Notes: generated by a model not told the origin, from the sequence alone. DNA of 64,000 nt from Rheinheimera soli (GCF_021290985.1 NZ_JAJOYU010000023.1:1-64000); one strand, 5' to 3'; positions 26,188-36,395 are shown, counted from the first letter of the stretch. A program made the numbers and translations.

Positions 26188-28763
26188 AGCTCAGTAAAAT
26201 TGGATTAGCAACCTTGTGTGCGCTGTTTGGCGTATCACAGGCGTATGCACAACAGGCTGAAGCAACAGAGCAAAATAACGAAGCAAACATAGAAAAAATT
26301 GAAGTTACAGGTTCACGCCTTAAAGGTGTGGACATGGAAGGCGCTAACCCGCTGCAAATATTCAGCCGGGATGATTTAGCAAAAAAAGGTTATGACAGTG
26401 TCAGCGCTTTTTTACGGGATTTACCTCAGGCATCAAGCGCTGGTACCTTCACTGAAAACGGTGGTGTTGCAGGCAATGACGGTACACCAGCAGGTGCTGC
26501 AGGTGTCAGTTTACGCGGCTTAGGCTCAAGCTCTACCTTGGTGTTGGTCAATGGCCGCCGTGTTGCTGTTGACTCCTTCACCAATGGTTTTGACTCTTTT
26601 GTGAACGTCAATGCCATTCCAATGTCAGCGCTGGAGCGGGTTGAAATTCTGACCGATGGTGCTTCATCAGTCTATGGCTCAGATGCCATAGCCGGTGTCA
26701 TCAACTTTATTCTGCGTAAAGATTACGAAGGCCAGGAACTCACAGCATCATATGGCGATGACACCGCCAGCAGTGATTTCCGTAAATACAACCTGACCTA
26801 TACAGGTGGTTTCAGCACAGCTAACAGCAATACCACAGTAGTGATCGACTACTTTGATAAGGACGCGCTGTTTAATGCAGACCGTCCTATCGACGTCACT
26901 TTTAAATCCAGTACCCGCGTCACCATAGACGGCAGCGATTACGCCGAGCCATGGTGTGGCACTGCCACCAGCAATGGCGGTACACGCTGTTCGTACGACT
27001 ATGTCAACGAACGAGCTATCCAGCCGGACAGTAAATCTGTAGGCGCAACGCTGAATCACATTTACCGTTTAGGCAATGATCGGGAGTTTTTTGCTGAGGC
27101 TATGCTGCAACAAAATACCGGTTCAGCCTACGACTCAGCCGCAGCTTTTGACATCAGAGTAGCAGGTAACTCAGCTCTTGTGCCGCAATGGGCCAGAGAT
27201 ATAGACGCGCAAAATGGTGCAGTGAATCAAATCCGTATTCGCTCACGTTTTCCAGAGCGTCGCGTTCAGGATTACGACAGTAAAAGCTATCGCGTGTTAG
27301 CTGGTTTACGTGGAGAGCTTGGCGACTGGTCATGGGAAACCGCAGTAACTTACGGTAAAACAGACAATGAAATTACTCATGTTTCAGGTTATATGGGGAT
27401 AGCTAAAGTTGATGCAGCCATACTCAATGGCAGCTTTAATCCCTTTAACTTAGGGCGTGATAACTCAGAGGCTGTGATTGCTGGTTTGCGTGAAATTGCG
27501 CCTCGTATTGGTGAATCTGATGTCTACTCAGTAGATTTCAACTTCGCAGGTACATTGTTTGAAGATATAAGTGCGGTATTTGGTGGTGAATTCCGCGGCG
27601 AAGAAATCTCTGACAATCCGGCAGAAGTGGCGCAAAACGGAGGCATCTTTGCATTAGGCGCTAGTGACGCCGCAGCGGATCGCACCCAATATGCGCTGTA
27701 CAGTGAGTTTAATATTCCTTTAACTGAAAAACTGGACGCCATTGCAGCACTGCGATATGACCATTACAGCGATTTTGGTGGTGATGTAAATCCTAAGCTG
27801 TCATTACGTTACCGTGCCACTGAAGATTTAATTTTACGCAGCTCCTGGAGTACAGGTTTCCGCGCGCCTTCGTTGTCACAGTTAGGCGCTGGTACTTCGT
27901 TAATAGCAAACTATATCGACTGTGGTTCTGGTCAGCCATTTGATGCACTGTGCGGCGACTTTGGTGCTACTGCAGGTGAGCTGGAATTTGATCAGGAAAC
28001 CTTAGGCAATAAAAATCTGGATGCAGAAAGCTCAGAAGCCATCAATATTGGCGCTTCCTGGAATCTGACCGACGATTTGCAGCTTACTATCGATTATTGG
28101 CATTACACCCATAAAGACATTGTGGATGTAGACGCCAATACCACCTTACGCGCCTGTATCGCAGGTTCTGCACCAGTGGTTGATGACGAAGCGGATCTGA
28201 ATGGCGAATTTGGTTGTGTTGTTGATGCCGGTAACGATTTAACCTTTTTACGTACAGGCTTCTTTAACGTAGGTAGCCAAAAAACGGACGGTGTCGACTT
28301 TAAACTGAACTACAAACTGGCCACCAGCAATGCAGGTGATTTTAAATTCACTGTCGCCGGTACCCGCACTTTATCTTATGAGCGTCAGATCACGGCAGAC
28401 AGTCCGGCTGAAGATTTGTTAGGCAAACTCAGCGGCGCTGCTGAAATAGCACGCCCTGAATTTGTCGCAGATGCAGGCACTGAATGGAGTTTAGGCAACT
28501 GGAATGCCAGCCTTGGCGCGCATTACATCAGTTCATTAGGGGACGGTGACTTTAAGTTTGACAATGAAACCGTCGACTCATGGCTGACGTACAATGCCAG
28601 CCTGGGTTATGACATTACCGACAATCAGAGTGTATTACTGAGTATCCGTAACCTGACAGACAAAGAGCCACCTTATGCCTCTTCACCTACCAATGGTTAC
28701 GCCAGCTCAGTCCACGACTGGTTAGGCCGTCACTGGACTTTGCGTTACTCAGTGAAGTTTTAA
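26184..28763 (+). CDS. TonB-dependent outer-membrane receptor
   Basis: An 859-residue receptor with a signal peptide (MKLSKIGLATLCALFGVSQAYA), a TonB-box-like EKIEVTGSR near residue 36, a plug domain (about 45-170; SLRGLGSSSTLVLVNGRR, then ERVEILTDGASSVYGSDAIAGV), and a 22-strand barrel ending in LRYSVKF. The 'GSRLKGVDMEGANPL' plug start is of the type common in Alteromonadales receptors for carbohydrates or peptides rather than siderophores. The substrate is unknown; the neighbour genes psrA-fadE do not settle it. Translation appears coupled to a mini-frame, and a terminator follows. Confidence 0.93.
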   Translation: MKLSKIGLATLCALFGVSQAYAQQAEATEQNNEANIEKIEVTGSRLKGVDMEGANPLQIFSRDDLAKKGYDSVSAFLRDLPQASSAGTFTENGGVAGNDGTPAGAAGVSLRGLGSSSTLVLVNGRRVAVDSFTNGFDSFVNVNAIPMSALERVEILTDGASSVYGSDAIAGVINFILRKDYEGQELTASYGDDTASSDFRKYNLTYTGGFSTANSNTTVVIDYFDKDALFNADRPIDVTFKSSTRVTIDGSDYAEPWCGTATSNGGTRCSYDYVNERAIQPDSKSVGATLNHIYRLGNDREFFAEAMLQQNTGSAYDSAAAFDIRVAGNSALVPQWARDIDAQNGAVNQIRIRSRFPERRVQDYDSKSYRVLAGLRGELGDWSWETAVTYGKTDNEITHVSGYMGIAKVDAAILNGSFNPFNLGRDNSEAVIAGLREIAPRIGESDVYSVDFNFAGTLFEDISAVFGGEFRGEEISDNPAEVAQNGGIFALGASDAAADRTQYALYSEFNIPLTEKLDAIAALRYDHYSDFGGDVNPKLSLRYRATEDLILRSSWSTGFRAPSLSQLGAGTSLIANYIDCGSGQPFDALCGDFGATAGELEFDQETLGNKNLDAESSEAINIGASWNLTDDLQLTIDYWHYTHKDIVDVDANTTLRACIAGSAPVVDDEADLNGEFGCVVDAGNDLTFLRTGFFNVGSQKTDGVDFKLNYKLATSNAGDFKFTVAGTRTLSYERQITADSPAEDLLGKLSGAAEIARPEFVADAGTEWSLGNWNASLGAHYISSLGDGDFKFDNETVDSWLTYNASLGYDITDNQSVLLSIRNLTDKEPPYASSPTNGYASSVHDWLGRHWTLRYSVKF

Positions 28764-28834
28764 GTTTTCTTCTACCTGGATGAAGTTAAGGGCCTGCGAT
28801 GGTGCAGTGCCCTGTTTTTTTCCGGTCCTTTCTG

Positions 28835-28860
28835 ACAGCAAGCCCCGGCTTGCTGTTTTT
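28835..28860 (+). terminator. rho-independent terminator after TonB receptor
   Basis: ACAGCAAGCC (28835-28844) pairs with GGCTTGCTGT (28847-28856) and runs into TTTTT. It lies about 70 bases after the receptor stop and closes that transcript before the iron permease gene. Confidence 0.85.
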
Positions 28861-28918
28861 CTATCGCAAACTTTGGTGGAAAAGACTAAAGGCACTAGGT
28901 TTCACTATCAGCAATCAA

Positions 28919-28937
28919 TATAATGAGAACTATTCCT
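28919..28937 (+). promoter_or_regulatory. candidate Fur box before FTR1
   Basis: TATAATGAGAACTATTCCT matches 12 of 19 positions of the Fur consensus, including the ATAATGA left half and ATT in the right half. It lies 22 bases before the ATG of the iron permease, where Fur-Fe(II) would block transcription when iron is plentiful. Seen by eye; binding not tested. Confidence 0.55.
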
Positions 28938-28959
28938 ATTACATCAATTAAGTGAATAC

Positions 28960-30810
28960 ATGATGGCCTTTCGTAGTGTTATTGCTTTGGTCAGCCTGCT
29001 GGCCTTACCTGCTGTCGCTTCAGATAAATTAATCCAATACATTGAATACATAGGTGCTGATTACAGTGCAGCTGTGGTGGATGGCAACATTGTCAGTGAG
29101 GCTGAATATGGTGAAATGCAGGAGTTTTCTTCGTTAATAGCCGAAGAAGTCTCCACAGCGCCAGCTGCTTTGCAGCAGCAATCAGCCCAATTAAAACAGC
29201 TGATCGCAGCTAAAGCGGCAGAAAAAGATATTCAGGCCTTAACCGCAACTATGCGTCAGGCTGTTATTGCCGCTATGCCTTCTATTCCGCTGCCAAAACA
29301 AAGCCCGGATCTAAAACGAGGGGCAGCTTTATTTACGACCAATTGCGCTGCTTGTCATGGTGCTACAGCTATGGGAGATGGCCCTGCCGGAGCACAGCTG
29401 GACCCTGCCCCAACCAACTTCCATGAAATGGAACGTTATCAGGCACGCAGCGCTTATGGTTTGTTTAATACGATAACCTTAGGTGTGGCCGACACCGGCA
29501 TGGCGTCTTTTGCCCATTTAGATGAACAAAGCCGTTGGGATCTGGCCTTTTATGTCGGTCATATCGCCAGTAAAGATATAGACACCAGCAAAGTGCCAGA
29601 TGCAATGATTGAAAGCGGTGCAGTAAAAGACTTATTAACTGCCACACCTAAAGATGTGATTCAGCTTTACCCTGACTTTGGCGAAGCCTTGATGAGTCTG
29701 TTCCGAAGTCATCCAGAACGTTTTTTCCAGGCCAAAAGTAAAGATCCATTAGTGATAGCTCAGCAAAAATTACAACTTTCTGCTGATTTGTATGCTCAAA
29801 ACCCGCAAGCGGCTTACGATCAGGCGGTGTCGGCTTATCTGGATGGTTTTGAACTGGTAGAAAACCCCTTAGGCACAGTCAATGCCCCGCTTCGTGATCA
29901 GATAGAACACAGCATGATGGGTTTACGTCAGTTATTGAAAGATCCAATGCAAAAAGATGCGGTTGCGCCTCGTATCGCTGAAATTCAAAGCCTGTTAAAG
30001 CAAGCTCAGACTGAACTGTCGGAAACTCAATTAAGCGGCATTAATGTGTTTTTAGCAGCGCTGCTGATTTTATTACGTGAAGGTTTAGAGGCTTTATTGG
30101 TGGTGGCAGCTATTTACAGCGTAGCAGTAAAAACCGACAAACCCGTTTTGCGTCACACAGTGCATATTGGCTGGATGGGTGCTTTGGCCTTAGGTGTTGT
30201 CACCTGGTTTGTCTCAAGTTATGTCATTGATATCTCAGGTGCGTCCCGTGAGCTGACTGAAGGTTACACAGCACTGATTGCCGCCGCTATTTTGTTCTAT
30301 ATGGGATTCTGGATGCATAGCAAAACCAGCGCCAAAGAGTGGAGCCACTTTATTCAGAGCAAAGTACAAAACGCCGTATCAGGCGGCGCCTATTTTGGTT
30401 TAGGTCTGGTGGTGTTTTTAGCAGTATACCGTGAAGCTTTTGAAACTATTCTGTTTTATCAGGCCTTGTGGTTACAGGGCGGCGAACAGGCGCAGCAAAG
30501 CTTTATAGCTGGCATAGCTTCGGCTCTGGTGTTGTTAGCTATTGTAGGTGTTGCTGTATTTAAGTTCGCATTGAAATTACCACTGAAAACCTTCTTTGGA
30601 AGTACGGCACTGCTGATGCTGGTTCTGGCCATTGTTATGGCGGGTAAAGGCATAGCTGCTTTACAAGAAGCCGGTACTTTGTCGGTTAGTCAGTTGAACC
30701 TGCCAACCATCAGCTGGTTAGGTTTTTATCCTAATACTCAGGGTGTCATTCTACAGTCGGTTTTAGTACTGATTGCTTTGGTGTATCTGGTGCGCAGCCG
30801 CAAAGGTTAG
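28960..30810 (+). CDS. cytochrome c-FTR1 iron permease fusion
   Basis: A 616-residue protein with a signal peptide (MMAFRSVIALVSLLALPAVAS), a periplasmic region with a cytochrome c haem site CAACH (near residues 129-133; Met of TGMASF a possible ligand), and a C-terminal FTR1 membrane domain (about 365-616). The two iron motifs REGLEALL (near 373) and REAFETI (near 493) contain the E-x-x-E pairs. Bacterial FTR1 proteins import ferric iron after oxidation of Fe(II); the fused haem domain may pass on the electrons. A second ATG lies one codon in. A candidate Fur box precedes it. Confidence 0.9.
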   Translation: MMAFRSVIALVSLLALPAVASDKLIQYIEYIGADYSAAVVDGNIVSEAEYGEMQEFSSLIAEEVSTAPAALQQQSAQLKQLIAAKAAEKDIQALTATMRQAVIAAMPSIPLPKQSPDLKRGAALFTTNCAACHGATAMGDGPAGAQLDPAPTNFHEMERYQARSAYGLFNTITLGVADTGMASFAHLDEQSRWDLAFYVGHIASKDIDTSKVPDAMIESGAVKDLLTATPKDVIQLYPDFGEALMSLFRSHPERFFQAKSKDPLVIAQQKLQLSADLYAQNPQAAYDQAVSAYLDGFELVENPLGTVNAPLRDQIEHSMMGLRQLLKDPMQKDAVAPRIAEIQSLLKQAQTELSETQLSGINVFLAALLILLREGLEALLVVAAIYSVAVKTDKPVLRHTVHIGWMGALALGVVTWFVSSYVIDISGASRELTEGYTALIAAAILFYMGFWMHSKTSAKEWSHFIQSKVQNAVSGGAYFGLGLVVFLAVYREAFETILFYQALWLQGGEQAQQSFIAGIASALVLLAIVGVAVFKFALKLPLKTFFGSTALLMLVLAIVMAGKGIAALQEAGTLSVSQLNLPTISWLGFYPNTQGVILQSVLVLIALVYLVRSRKG

Positions 30811-30815
30811 GCTCA

Positions 30816-30841
30816 GGGGTCAGAGTCTTGACTCTGACCCC
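30816..30841. repeat. GGGGTCAGAGTC perfect inverted repeat
   Basis: GGGGTCAGAGTC (30816-30827) and GACTCTGACCCC (30830-30841) form a perfect 12-bp stem with a two-base loop between convergent genes. A degenerate relative, GGTCAGA-N8-TCTGACC, follows at 30877-30898 inside the end of the DUF2252 gene. It shares its arm with 22566-22607 and is probably a REP-type element doubling as a terminator. Confidence 0.75.
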
Positions 30842-30856
30842 ATAGTTTCAAAAGCT

Positions 30857-32227
30857 TTAGATAGTTTCGGCCTGTAGGTCAGAACCTGAGGTCTGACCCA
30901 ACAATTGGCCCAGCAACTCACAGTCTGTTTTTTGCTGCTCTGCATAATCAATACAAGCCTGTACCAGTTCATCGGTAGCTTTGGGTAAATACTTCACTAC
31001 GGCTTGCTCGAAGCGAAATGATCGTCTGTCGCCTCTGCTGTGTGATAAAGCCAAAGTACGGCCACAGGCCTCTGCATATTCGGCCAGTTCTTCGCCCGGA
31101 GCGTTTTCAGCAAAACATACATCTTCCGGGTCAACATCTACGTTAGCGTGATGCAGTGAGCGCACCAGATAATGAGCACCATTCCAATAATGTTCATCCA
31201 ATACCAGGTCTGGACGACGCTGCATTAATCTCTGGCAGTCCACTGTTAAATGAGCGGCATTTAGCCGGTTAATAGGGCTTAAATTCGGGAAAAAATACAA
31301 AGGTGCAGAATCACGTTGTTGCTTGGCTTCAATCAGGTGACACAAAGCCAAATCTTCTTCTGAATGTATGTCTTTTGGCCCCACCAGCAAATAATAGCGC
31401 TGCATATTTAACGAACCTGTACCAGCGCCCTTGCGGGTGACAATATCTAAAATATCGTCGCTGACATAAGGCCGGAAAGTGAAATCCACCTCCTTGTACA
31501 ACTCTTCACTTAAGCGGCTGAATTTCACAGGATCTTGTTTAAAGATCAGAGGGCGCGCTGATAAATCAGCCACCTTGGCAAGGGTGCTTTTGCGTAAAAA
31601 GTCTTCGCCTTTGGCAGAGCGTTTAATGGCTTTTTTCAGTACAGGTTTTAATACATGGTTTTTCGGAAAATCATCCAGCACTGAATATCGAAGCTCTGGC
31701 TCTTCTAAAATAGCCTGACATTGAGCGACATAAGCAGTTAAGAAACAGCGCACTGCGGCAATAGCGTCTTTTGCTGTTGCGACCTGCAACGCATCCAGTT
31801 CCAGCTCTTCTTCATTGGCATAACGTTGTTGTTTTACACCCTGACAATAATCCGCTGCCAATAAAATACTGACAGCAAAACGGCTCCAGTCCCATACCGC
31901 ATGGCCAACACAAGCATCATCAAAATCATTGGGAGCAAATATCACTCTGTCACCGGACGACCCTTCTTCGGTAAAAAAGCCAAAGTTAGATAAATGACAA
32001 TCCCCTATCACAGTCGTCAGCGGGATTTTTGTAGTGAGTAACGCAGGTAGTTTCAATACAGCGTTTTTGATATCCGCATAAAAAAGCCCTGAACTGCCGC
32101 GTAAAAACCGGAATGGGTTCAGCGCCATTTTCTGATGTTTAATCAGCAACGGATCCACGCCCGGAGCTACTGCATCTGTGCGTTTAAATTCTTGTTGTAA
32201 CTGCTGAACACGTGATTCTTGTTGCAT
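30857..32227 (-). CDS. DUF2252 family protein
   Basis: A 456-residue cytoplasmic protein. The pattern FRFLRGSSGLFYADI near the N-terminus, GDCHLSNFGFF near residue 95, FDDACVGHAVWDWSRF, then the closing CGRTLALSHSRGD is characteristic of DUF2252, a family distantly related to aminoglycoside phosphotransferase/kinase folds and of unknown function. A TTG at 32251 would add 8 residues, but GGGGAT precedes the ATG at 32227, which I prefer. The last codons run through a GGTCAGA-type repeat, so the C-terminal tail may be derived from a REP-like element. Confidence 0.85.
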   Translation of the reverse strand: MQQESRVQQLQQEFKRTDAVAPGVDPLLIKHQKMALNPFRFLRGSSGLFYADIKNAVLKLPALLTTKIPLTTVIGDCHLSNFGFFTEEGSSGDRVIFAPNDFDDACVGHAVWDWSRFAVSILLAADYCQGVKQQRYANEEELELDALQVATAKDAIAAVRCFLTAYVAQCQAILEEPELRYSVLDDFPKNHVLKPVLKKAIKRSAKGEDFLRKSTLAKVADLSARPLIFKQDPVKFSRLSEELYKEVDFTFRPYVSDDILDIVTRKGAGTGSLNMQRYYLLVGPKDIHSEEDLALCHLIEAKQQRDSAPLYFFPNLSPINRLNAAHLTVDCQRLMQRRPDLVLDEHYWNGAHYLVRSLHHANVDVDPEDVCFAENAPGEELAEYAEACGRTLALSHSRGDRRSFRFEQAVVKYLPKATDELVQACIDYAEQQKTDCELLGQLLGQTSGSDLQAETI

Positions 32228-32385
32228 AACATCCCCAATACATTCTGACAACTGTTGATGGATACTACGCTAGCCGATACCAAAATCTTCAGCAGTTTTG
32301 TAACAAAGCACAACAACAGCGAGGTGGAGAGAGTCCATGAACCGTCATTGCGCCCGAAGCACAGCTATTTGCACTTAGTGGCCGT

Positions 32386-33387
32386 TTATCTCTCCAGCAC
32401 TATACGATAACGGGCTTTGCCACTTTCCAAATGCGCTATAGCTTCGTTGATCTGATTAAACTTAAACGTCTCAACAACTGGCTTAATGTCATGTTGCACA
32501 GCAAAATCCAGCATTTTTTTAATAGTTGCAGGGCTGCCAACAGGCGAACCAGACACAGAACGCTGCGCCATAATCAGACTAAATACGTTCAGATCAAGCG
32601 GTTCCAGGGTGGCTCCAACAAAATGCAAACGGCCTTTAGGCTTAAGAGTGGACAGGTATAGGTTCCAGTCTAATTTCACATTCACCGTCGTTAAAATAAA
32701 GTCAAAACGCCCTGCAGCTGATGCTATTTCATCGGCATTTCTGGAATTAATGCAATGATGAGCACCTAACTCTTTGGCTTCGGCGGTTTTACTTTCGCTG
32801 GAGGTAAAAGCTGTGACTTCACAACCAAAAGCCCGCAAAAACTGCAGCGCTATATGGCCCAAACCACCAATACCTATCACTGCCACTTTGTCGGTGGCTT
32901 TGACATCAAACTGCAGCATAGGGTTAAACACCGTAATACCACCACAAAACAAAGGACCTGCGGTTTTTGCGTCCATACCTTCTGGCAAAGCCACAACGCT
33001 GGCAGCATTAGCCCGTACTTTATCGGCAAAACCACCGTGACGACCGACAATAGTGCCTTGGGCTGTTGCGCATAAATTGTGATCACCACTGCCACAACTG
33101 CTGCACACCTGACAATACCCCGAATGCCAGCCAAGCCCGACCACCTGCCCTGGTTTCAAATGACTGACATCGGCACCCACAGCGGCAATACGACCTACGA
33201 CTTCATGACCAGCCACTAAGGGATAAGACGACATGCCCCACTCGTTATTGATCATCGATAAGTCGGAGTGGCAAATACCACAATAATCCACATCAATTTC
33301 AACGTCCTGTCGCCCTATAGGACCAGGCTCGAACTCAATAACAGCCAAAGGTGAATGAGGTTTTAACGCTGCATAGGCTTTGATCAT
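32386..33387 (-). CDS. zinc-dependent alcohol dehydrogenase (YahK/CAD type)
   Basis: A 333-residue MDR enzyme with catalytic zinc ligands in CGICHSD (near residue 37) and GHEVVGR (near 60), structural zinc cysteines in CQVCSSCGSGDHNLC (residues 92-106), and the Rossmann motif GIGGLGH near 172. This is the cinnamyl-alcohol/YahK-like NADP-dependent aldehyde reductase group, which reduces a wide range of aldehydes. AGGAGTT precedes the ATG. It is a single gene, divergent from rimO, with about 250 bases between them that hold no clear gene. Confidence 0.9.
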   Translation of the reverse strand: MIKAYAALKPHSPLAVIEFEPGPIGRQDVEIDVDYCGICHSDLSMINNEWGMSSYPLVAGHEVVGRIAAVGADVSHLKPGQVVGLGWHSGYCQVCSSCGSGDHNLCATAQGTIVGRHGGFADKVRANAASVVALPEGMDAKTAGPLFCGGITVFNPMLQFDVKATDKVAVIGIGGLGHIALQFLRAFGCEVTAFTSSESKTAEAKELGAHHCINSRNADEIASAAGRFDFILTTVNVKLDWNLYLSTLKPKGRLHFVGATLEPLDLNVFSLIMAQRSVSGSPVGSPATIKKMLDFAVQHDIKPVVETFKFNQINEAIAHLESGKARYRIVLER

Positions 33388-33637
33388 AAGAACTCCTGTA
33401 AAAAGAAAGGTGAAGTTAAACAGCTACGCCAAGAGTATTGGTCAGGATCAACAAAGTTACAGTGCAGTTGACCGCATAATGCCAGCTGTTTAATCACTTT
33501 CTGCTGTTCTTGTTCCATTAGCCGAAGATAACGCCCTCTTGTTGAGCGTTTTTTATACAGCAAGCACTGTATCTTCCGGTCGATTCAGGTATAATCCGCG
33601 CACTTTTTTTCCGGCCCTTTTACTTTGCAGGATTTAC

Positions 33638-35038
33638 ATGACAGTCGAAACCTTTGACCCATCACAAACCACCACACTGGAAACACCAGTGAAAAGCCTG
33701 ACGGCTCAGGCGCAAGCCAATGGCTCAGGCGCAAAAATCGGGTTTGTAAGTTTAGGTTGCCCAAAAAACCTGGTGGACTCAGAGCGCATTCTGACTCAGT
33801 TAAAAACTGAAGGTTATCAAATAGTTCCAAGCTATGACGATGCAGCTTTGGTGATTGTAAACACTTGTGGTTTTATCGACAGCGCAGTGCAGGAATCTTT
33901 AGATACCATAGGCGAAGCTTTGGCTGAAAACGGCAAAGTGATAGTCACAGGCTGTTTAGGTGCCCGTGAAGACGAAATCCGTGAAGTGCATCCAAATGTT
34001 TTAGGTATCACTGGCCCACATGCCTATGAAAACGTATTAAAGCAAGTACACGAGTTTGTGCCTAAGCCAAAATACGACCCTTTTATGCAATTAGTACCGG
34101 ATCACGGCATTAAATTAACGCCTAAACATTACGCCTACTTAAAAATTTCTGAAGGCTGTAACCACCGTTGCACCTTCTGCATTATCCCTTCGATGCGTGG
34201 CGACTTAGTCAGCCGCCCTATTGGCGAAGTGCTGGATGAAGCGGCGCGTTTACAAAAAGCCGGCGTCAAAGAGCTGCTGATTATTTCTCAGGACACCAGC
34301 GCTTATGGTGTGGATGTGAAACACCGCACAGGTTTCTGGAATGGCCAACCTGTCAAAACCTCTATGCAGTCGTTGTGTGAAGCCTTAGCTGATTTAGGCA
34401 TTTGGGTTCGCCTGCATTATGTCTACCCATACCCTCATGTGGATGATGTGATCCCATTAATGGCGCAAGGTAAGTTATTGCCGTACCTGGATATTCCATT
34501 CCAGCATGCCAGCCCGCGTATTTTAAAATTGATGAAACGCCCTGGTCAGTCTGACCGTGTATTAGAACGCATCAAAAAATGGCGTGAAATCTGCCCTGAA
34601 CTGACTATTCGTTCTACCTTTATCGTCGGTTTCCCAGGCGAAACGGAAGAAGAATTCCAGGAATTATTAAACTGGTTAGAAGAAGCTCAGCTCGACCGCG
34701 TAGGCTGCTTTAAATACAGCCCGGTGGAAGGCGCAAAAGCCAACGACTTGCCGGATCAAATTGCGGAAGACGTAAAAGATGAGCGTTATCATCGTTTTAT
34801 GGAAACTCAGCAGCGTATCAGCGCCGCCCGTTTACAGAGCAAAATTGGCCGTACTATCAAAGTGTTAATTGATGAAGTGGACGATGAAGGTGCCATTGGC
34901 CGCAGCTTCGCTGATGCTCCTGAAATTGACGGTGCTGTGTATTTGAATGGTGAAACTTCATTAAAGCCAGGCGATCTGGTGGATGTAGTGATTGAAGAAG
35001 CGGACGAATACGATTTATGGGGCAGCTTAGTCGAATAA
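33638..35038 (+). CDS. rimO: ribosomal protein S12 methylthiotransferase
   Basis: A 466-residue radical-SAM methylthiotransferase. The N-terminal MTTase domain begins [16 protein letters not shown] with its cluster cysteines. The radical-SAM triad CNHRCTFC lies near residue 170, and a C-terminal TRAM domain closes the protein. RimO adds a methylthio group to Asp88 of ribosomal protein S12. A reading from 33539 would add 33 residues, but AGGA precedes the ATG at 33638 and the upstream part has no family match. A bidirectional terminator follows. Confidence 0.96.
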   Translation: MTVETFDPSQTTTLETPVKSLTAQAQANGSGAKIGFVSLGCPKNLVDSERILTQLKTEGYQIVPSYDDAALVIVNTCGFIDSAVQESLDTIGEALAENGKVIVTGCLGAREDEIREVHPNVLGITGPHAYENVLKQVHEFVPKPKYDPFMQLVPDHGIKLTPKHYAYLKISEGCNHRCTFCIIPSMRGDLVSRPIGEVLDEAARLQKAGVKELLIISQDTSAYGVDVKHRTGFWNGQPVKTSMQSLCEALADLGIWVRLHYVYPYPHVDDVIPLMAQGKLLPYLDIPFQHASPRILKLMKRPGQSDRVLERIKKWREICPELTIRSTFIVGFPGETEEEFQELLNWLEEAQLDRVGCFKYSPVEGAKANDLPDQIAEDVKDERYHRFMETQQRISAARLQSKIGRTIKVLIDEVDDEGAIGRSFADAPEIDGAVYLNGETSLKPGDLVDVVIEEADEYDLWGSLVE

Positions 35039-35074
35039 GTGAGCTGAGTAAGTTGCAGCTATTGTTTCAGTAGA

Positions 35075-35103
35075 TAAAAAAACGGCCTCCAGGCCGTTTT
35101 TTG
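35075..35103. terminator. bidirectional terminator between rimO and GGDEF gene
   Basis: ACGGCCT (35082-35088) pairs with AGGCCGT (35091-35097) across a two-base loop. The stem is flanked by six or more A on the left and T on the right, so it can terminate transcripts from both convergent genes. Confidence 0.9.
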
Positions 35104-35128
35104 TTGTGCTTTGGGTTAGCAAAAGCGA

Positions 35129-36268
35129 TTAAGCACCATCAGAACCAAACACAATTCGGTTTCGTCCATCCGCTTTGGCCTGATACAAAGCGTCGTCGGC
35201 ATCTTTTAGCAGTTCAGTCAGATCGCGCAGTGCATCCACACAGGTAGCTCCACCCACGCTGACCGTCAATTTGACCGGTCTGGCTTCTATTTCCCAGGCA
35301 TGGTGAGCAATACGTTCACATAAACGCTGACCAATTAAAGCTGCTTGCTCAGCGCTGGTATTAGGCATCAGTACCGCAAATTCTTCACCGCCCAGCCGAC
35401 CTATTAAATCAGAGGTTCGCAGCCCTACTTTGAGTAAATCAGCTACTTTTTTCAGCGCCATATCGCCAATTGCATGGCCCCATCTGTCGTTGATTAACTT
35501 AAAATGGTCCAGATCAATCATCAGCACCACCACACTGTGCTGTTGGCGTCTGCTGTTTAACAAGGTCTGATTGGCTCTTTTTAAAAACTCACGGCGGTTC
35601 AGTAATTGAGTTAAGTCATCCAGTTCGGTCAGTCGCAGCAACTGATTTTCGGTGTGCGAAAACGACAACAGTGGCAACATAAAACCTGTGCTGGTGGTTA
35701 ACAAAACATGACCCAGCAATACCCACTGCAAGCTGGGTAAAGCTAAAGCTCTGTAGTCTTCACCAATCAGAGGTATCACCAAAAAGAACTGTAGCAACAT
35801 CAAGGCTGCATGCAAAACAAAAAACAATTGCAGCACATACACAGGAAAAACCGGGGTTAAACGGGCTTTTCTCAGCAGCACAATGGCATAAATAAATACC
35901 ACTGCAATGCTTAAAGAAGTTAACGCAGTTGAGGCATTATTTACCTGATACAACATACTTAAAGGCAACAGGTACAGAGCAAACAATAAAGCGGCTTGTT
36001 GTCTGGAACGTGCGCTCAACTGACCGCGTAAAAACAACACCAAACCTGTTACCACTAAAGCTGGTGACAATAACAGTAACAAATCTGCCAGCAGATAAGT
36101 CAGCAGCGGCTGGTCGATATAAGCTCTGGCACCAGCGGCACAACCCCCGGCAACAAAGACAAAACAAGCAATGGACCATACCAAAAAACTTTGATCATGG
36201 CGGCGTAGTACGTACACCATAGCCAGATAGCAGCCAATCATCAGATTGACCACTAAGGTTAACAGCAT
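35129..36268 (-). CDS. membrane-bound diguanylate cyclase (GGDEF)
   Basis: A 379-residue protein with six to seven transmembrane helices (residues 1-200) and a C-terminal GGDEF domain. The active motif is GGEEF with RTSD five residues upstream, an intact inhibitory I-site, so the enzyme should make c-di-GMP with product feedback. The ATG at 36268 lacks a ribosome site. The frame stays open upstream with plausible sequence (HGFELHLPT), and GGAG lies farther up before only an ATT, so the true start may be earlier. It lies alone, convergent with rimO. Confidence 0.9.
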   Translation of the reverse strand: MLLTLVVNLMIGCYLAMVYVLRRHDQSFLVWSIACFVFVAGGCAAGARAYIDQPLLTYLLADLLLLLSPALVVTGLVLFLRGQLSARSRQQAALLFALYLLPLSMLYQVNNASTALTSLSIAVVFIYAIVLLRKARLTPVFPVYVLQLFFVLHAALMLLQFFLVIPLIGEDYRALALPSLQWVLLGHVLLTTSTGFMLPLLSFSHTENQLLRLTELDDLTQLLNRREFLKRANQTLLNSRRQQHSVVVLMIDLDHFKLINDRWGHAIGDMALKKVADLLKVGLRTSDLIGRLGGEEFAVLMPNTSAEQAALIGQRLCERIAHHAWEIEARPVKLTVSVGGATCVDALRDLTELLKDADDALYQAKADGRNRIVFGSDGA

Positions 36269-36395
36269 CAGCGTGGGTAAATGCAGTTCAAATCCATGAA
36301 AATTAATGACTAAGTACTCCGTCGTCTCAATATTTCGGCAGTATAGCCTCGGATGTTTCAGTTACACAAACAACTTACACTGCCAGTAACAAAGT

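Noticed and set aside
33539-33637. A 33-residue N-terminal extension of RimO
   Set aside because: No family match and a better ribosome site exists at the internal ATG 33638.
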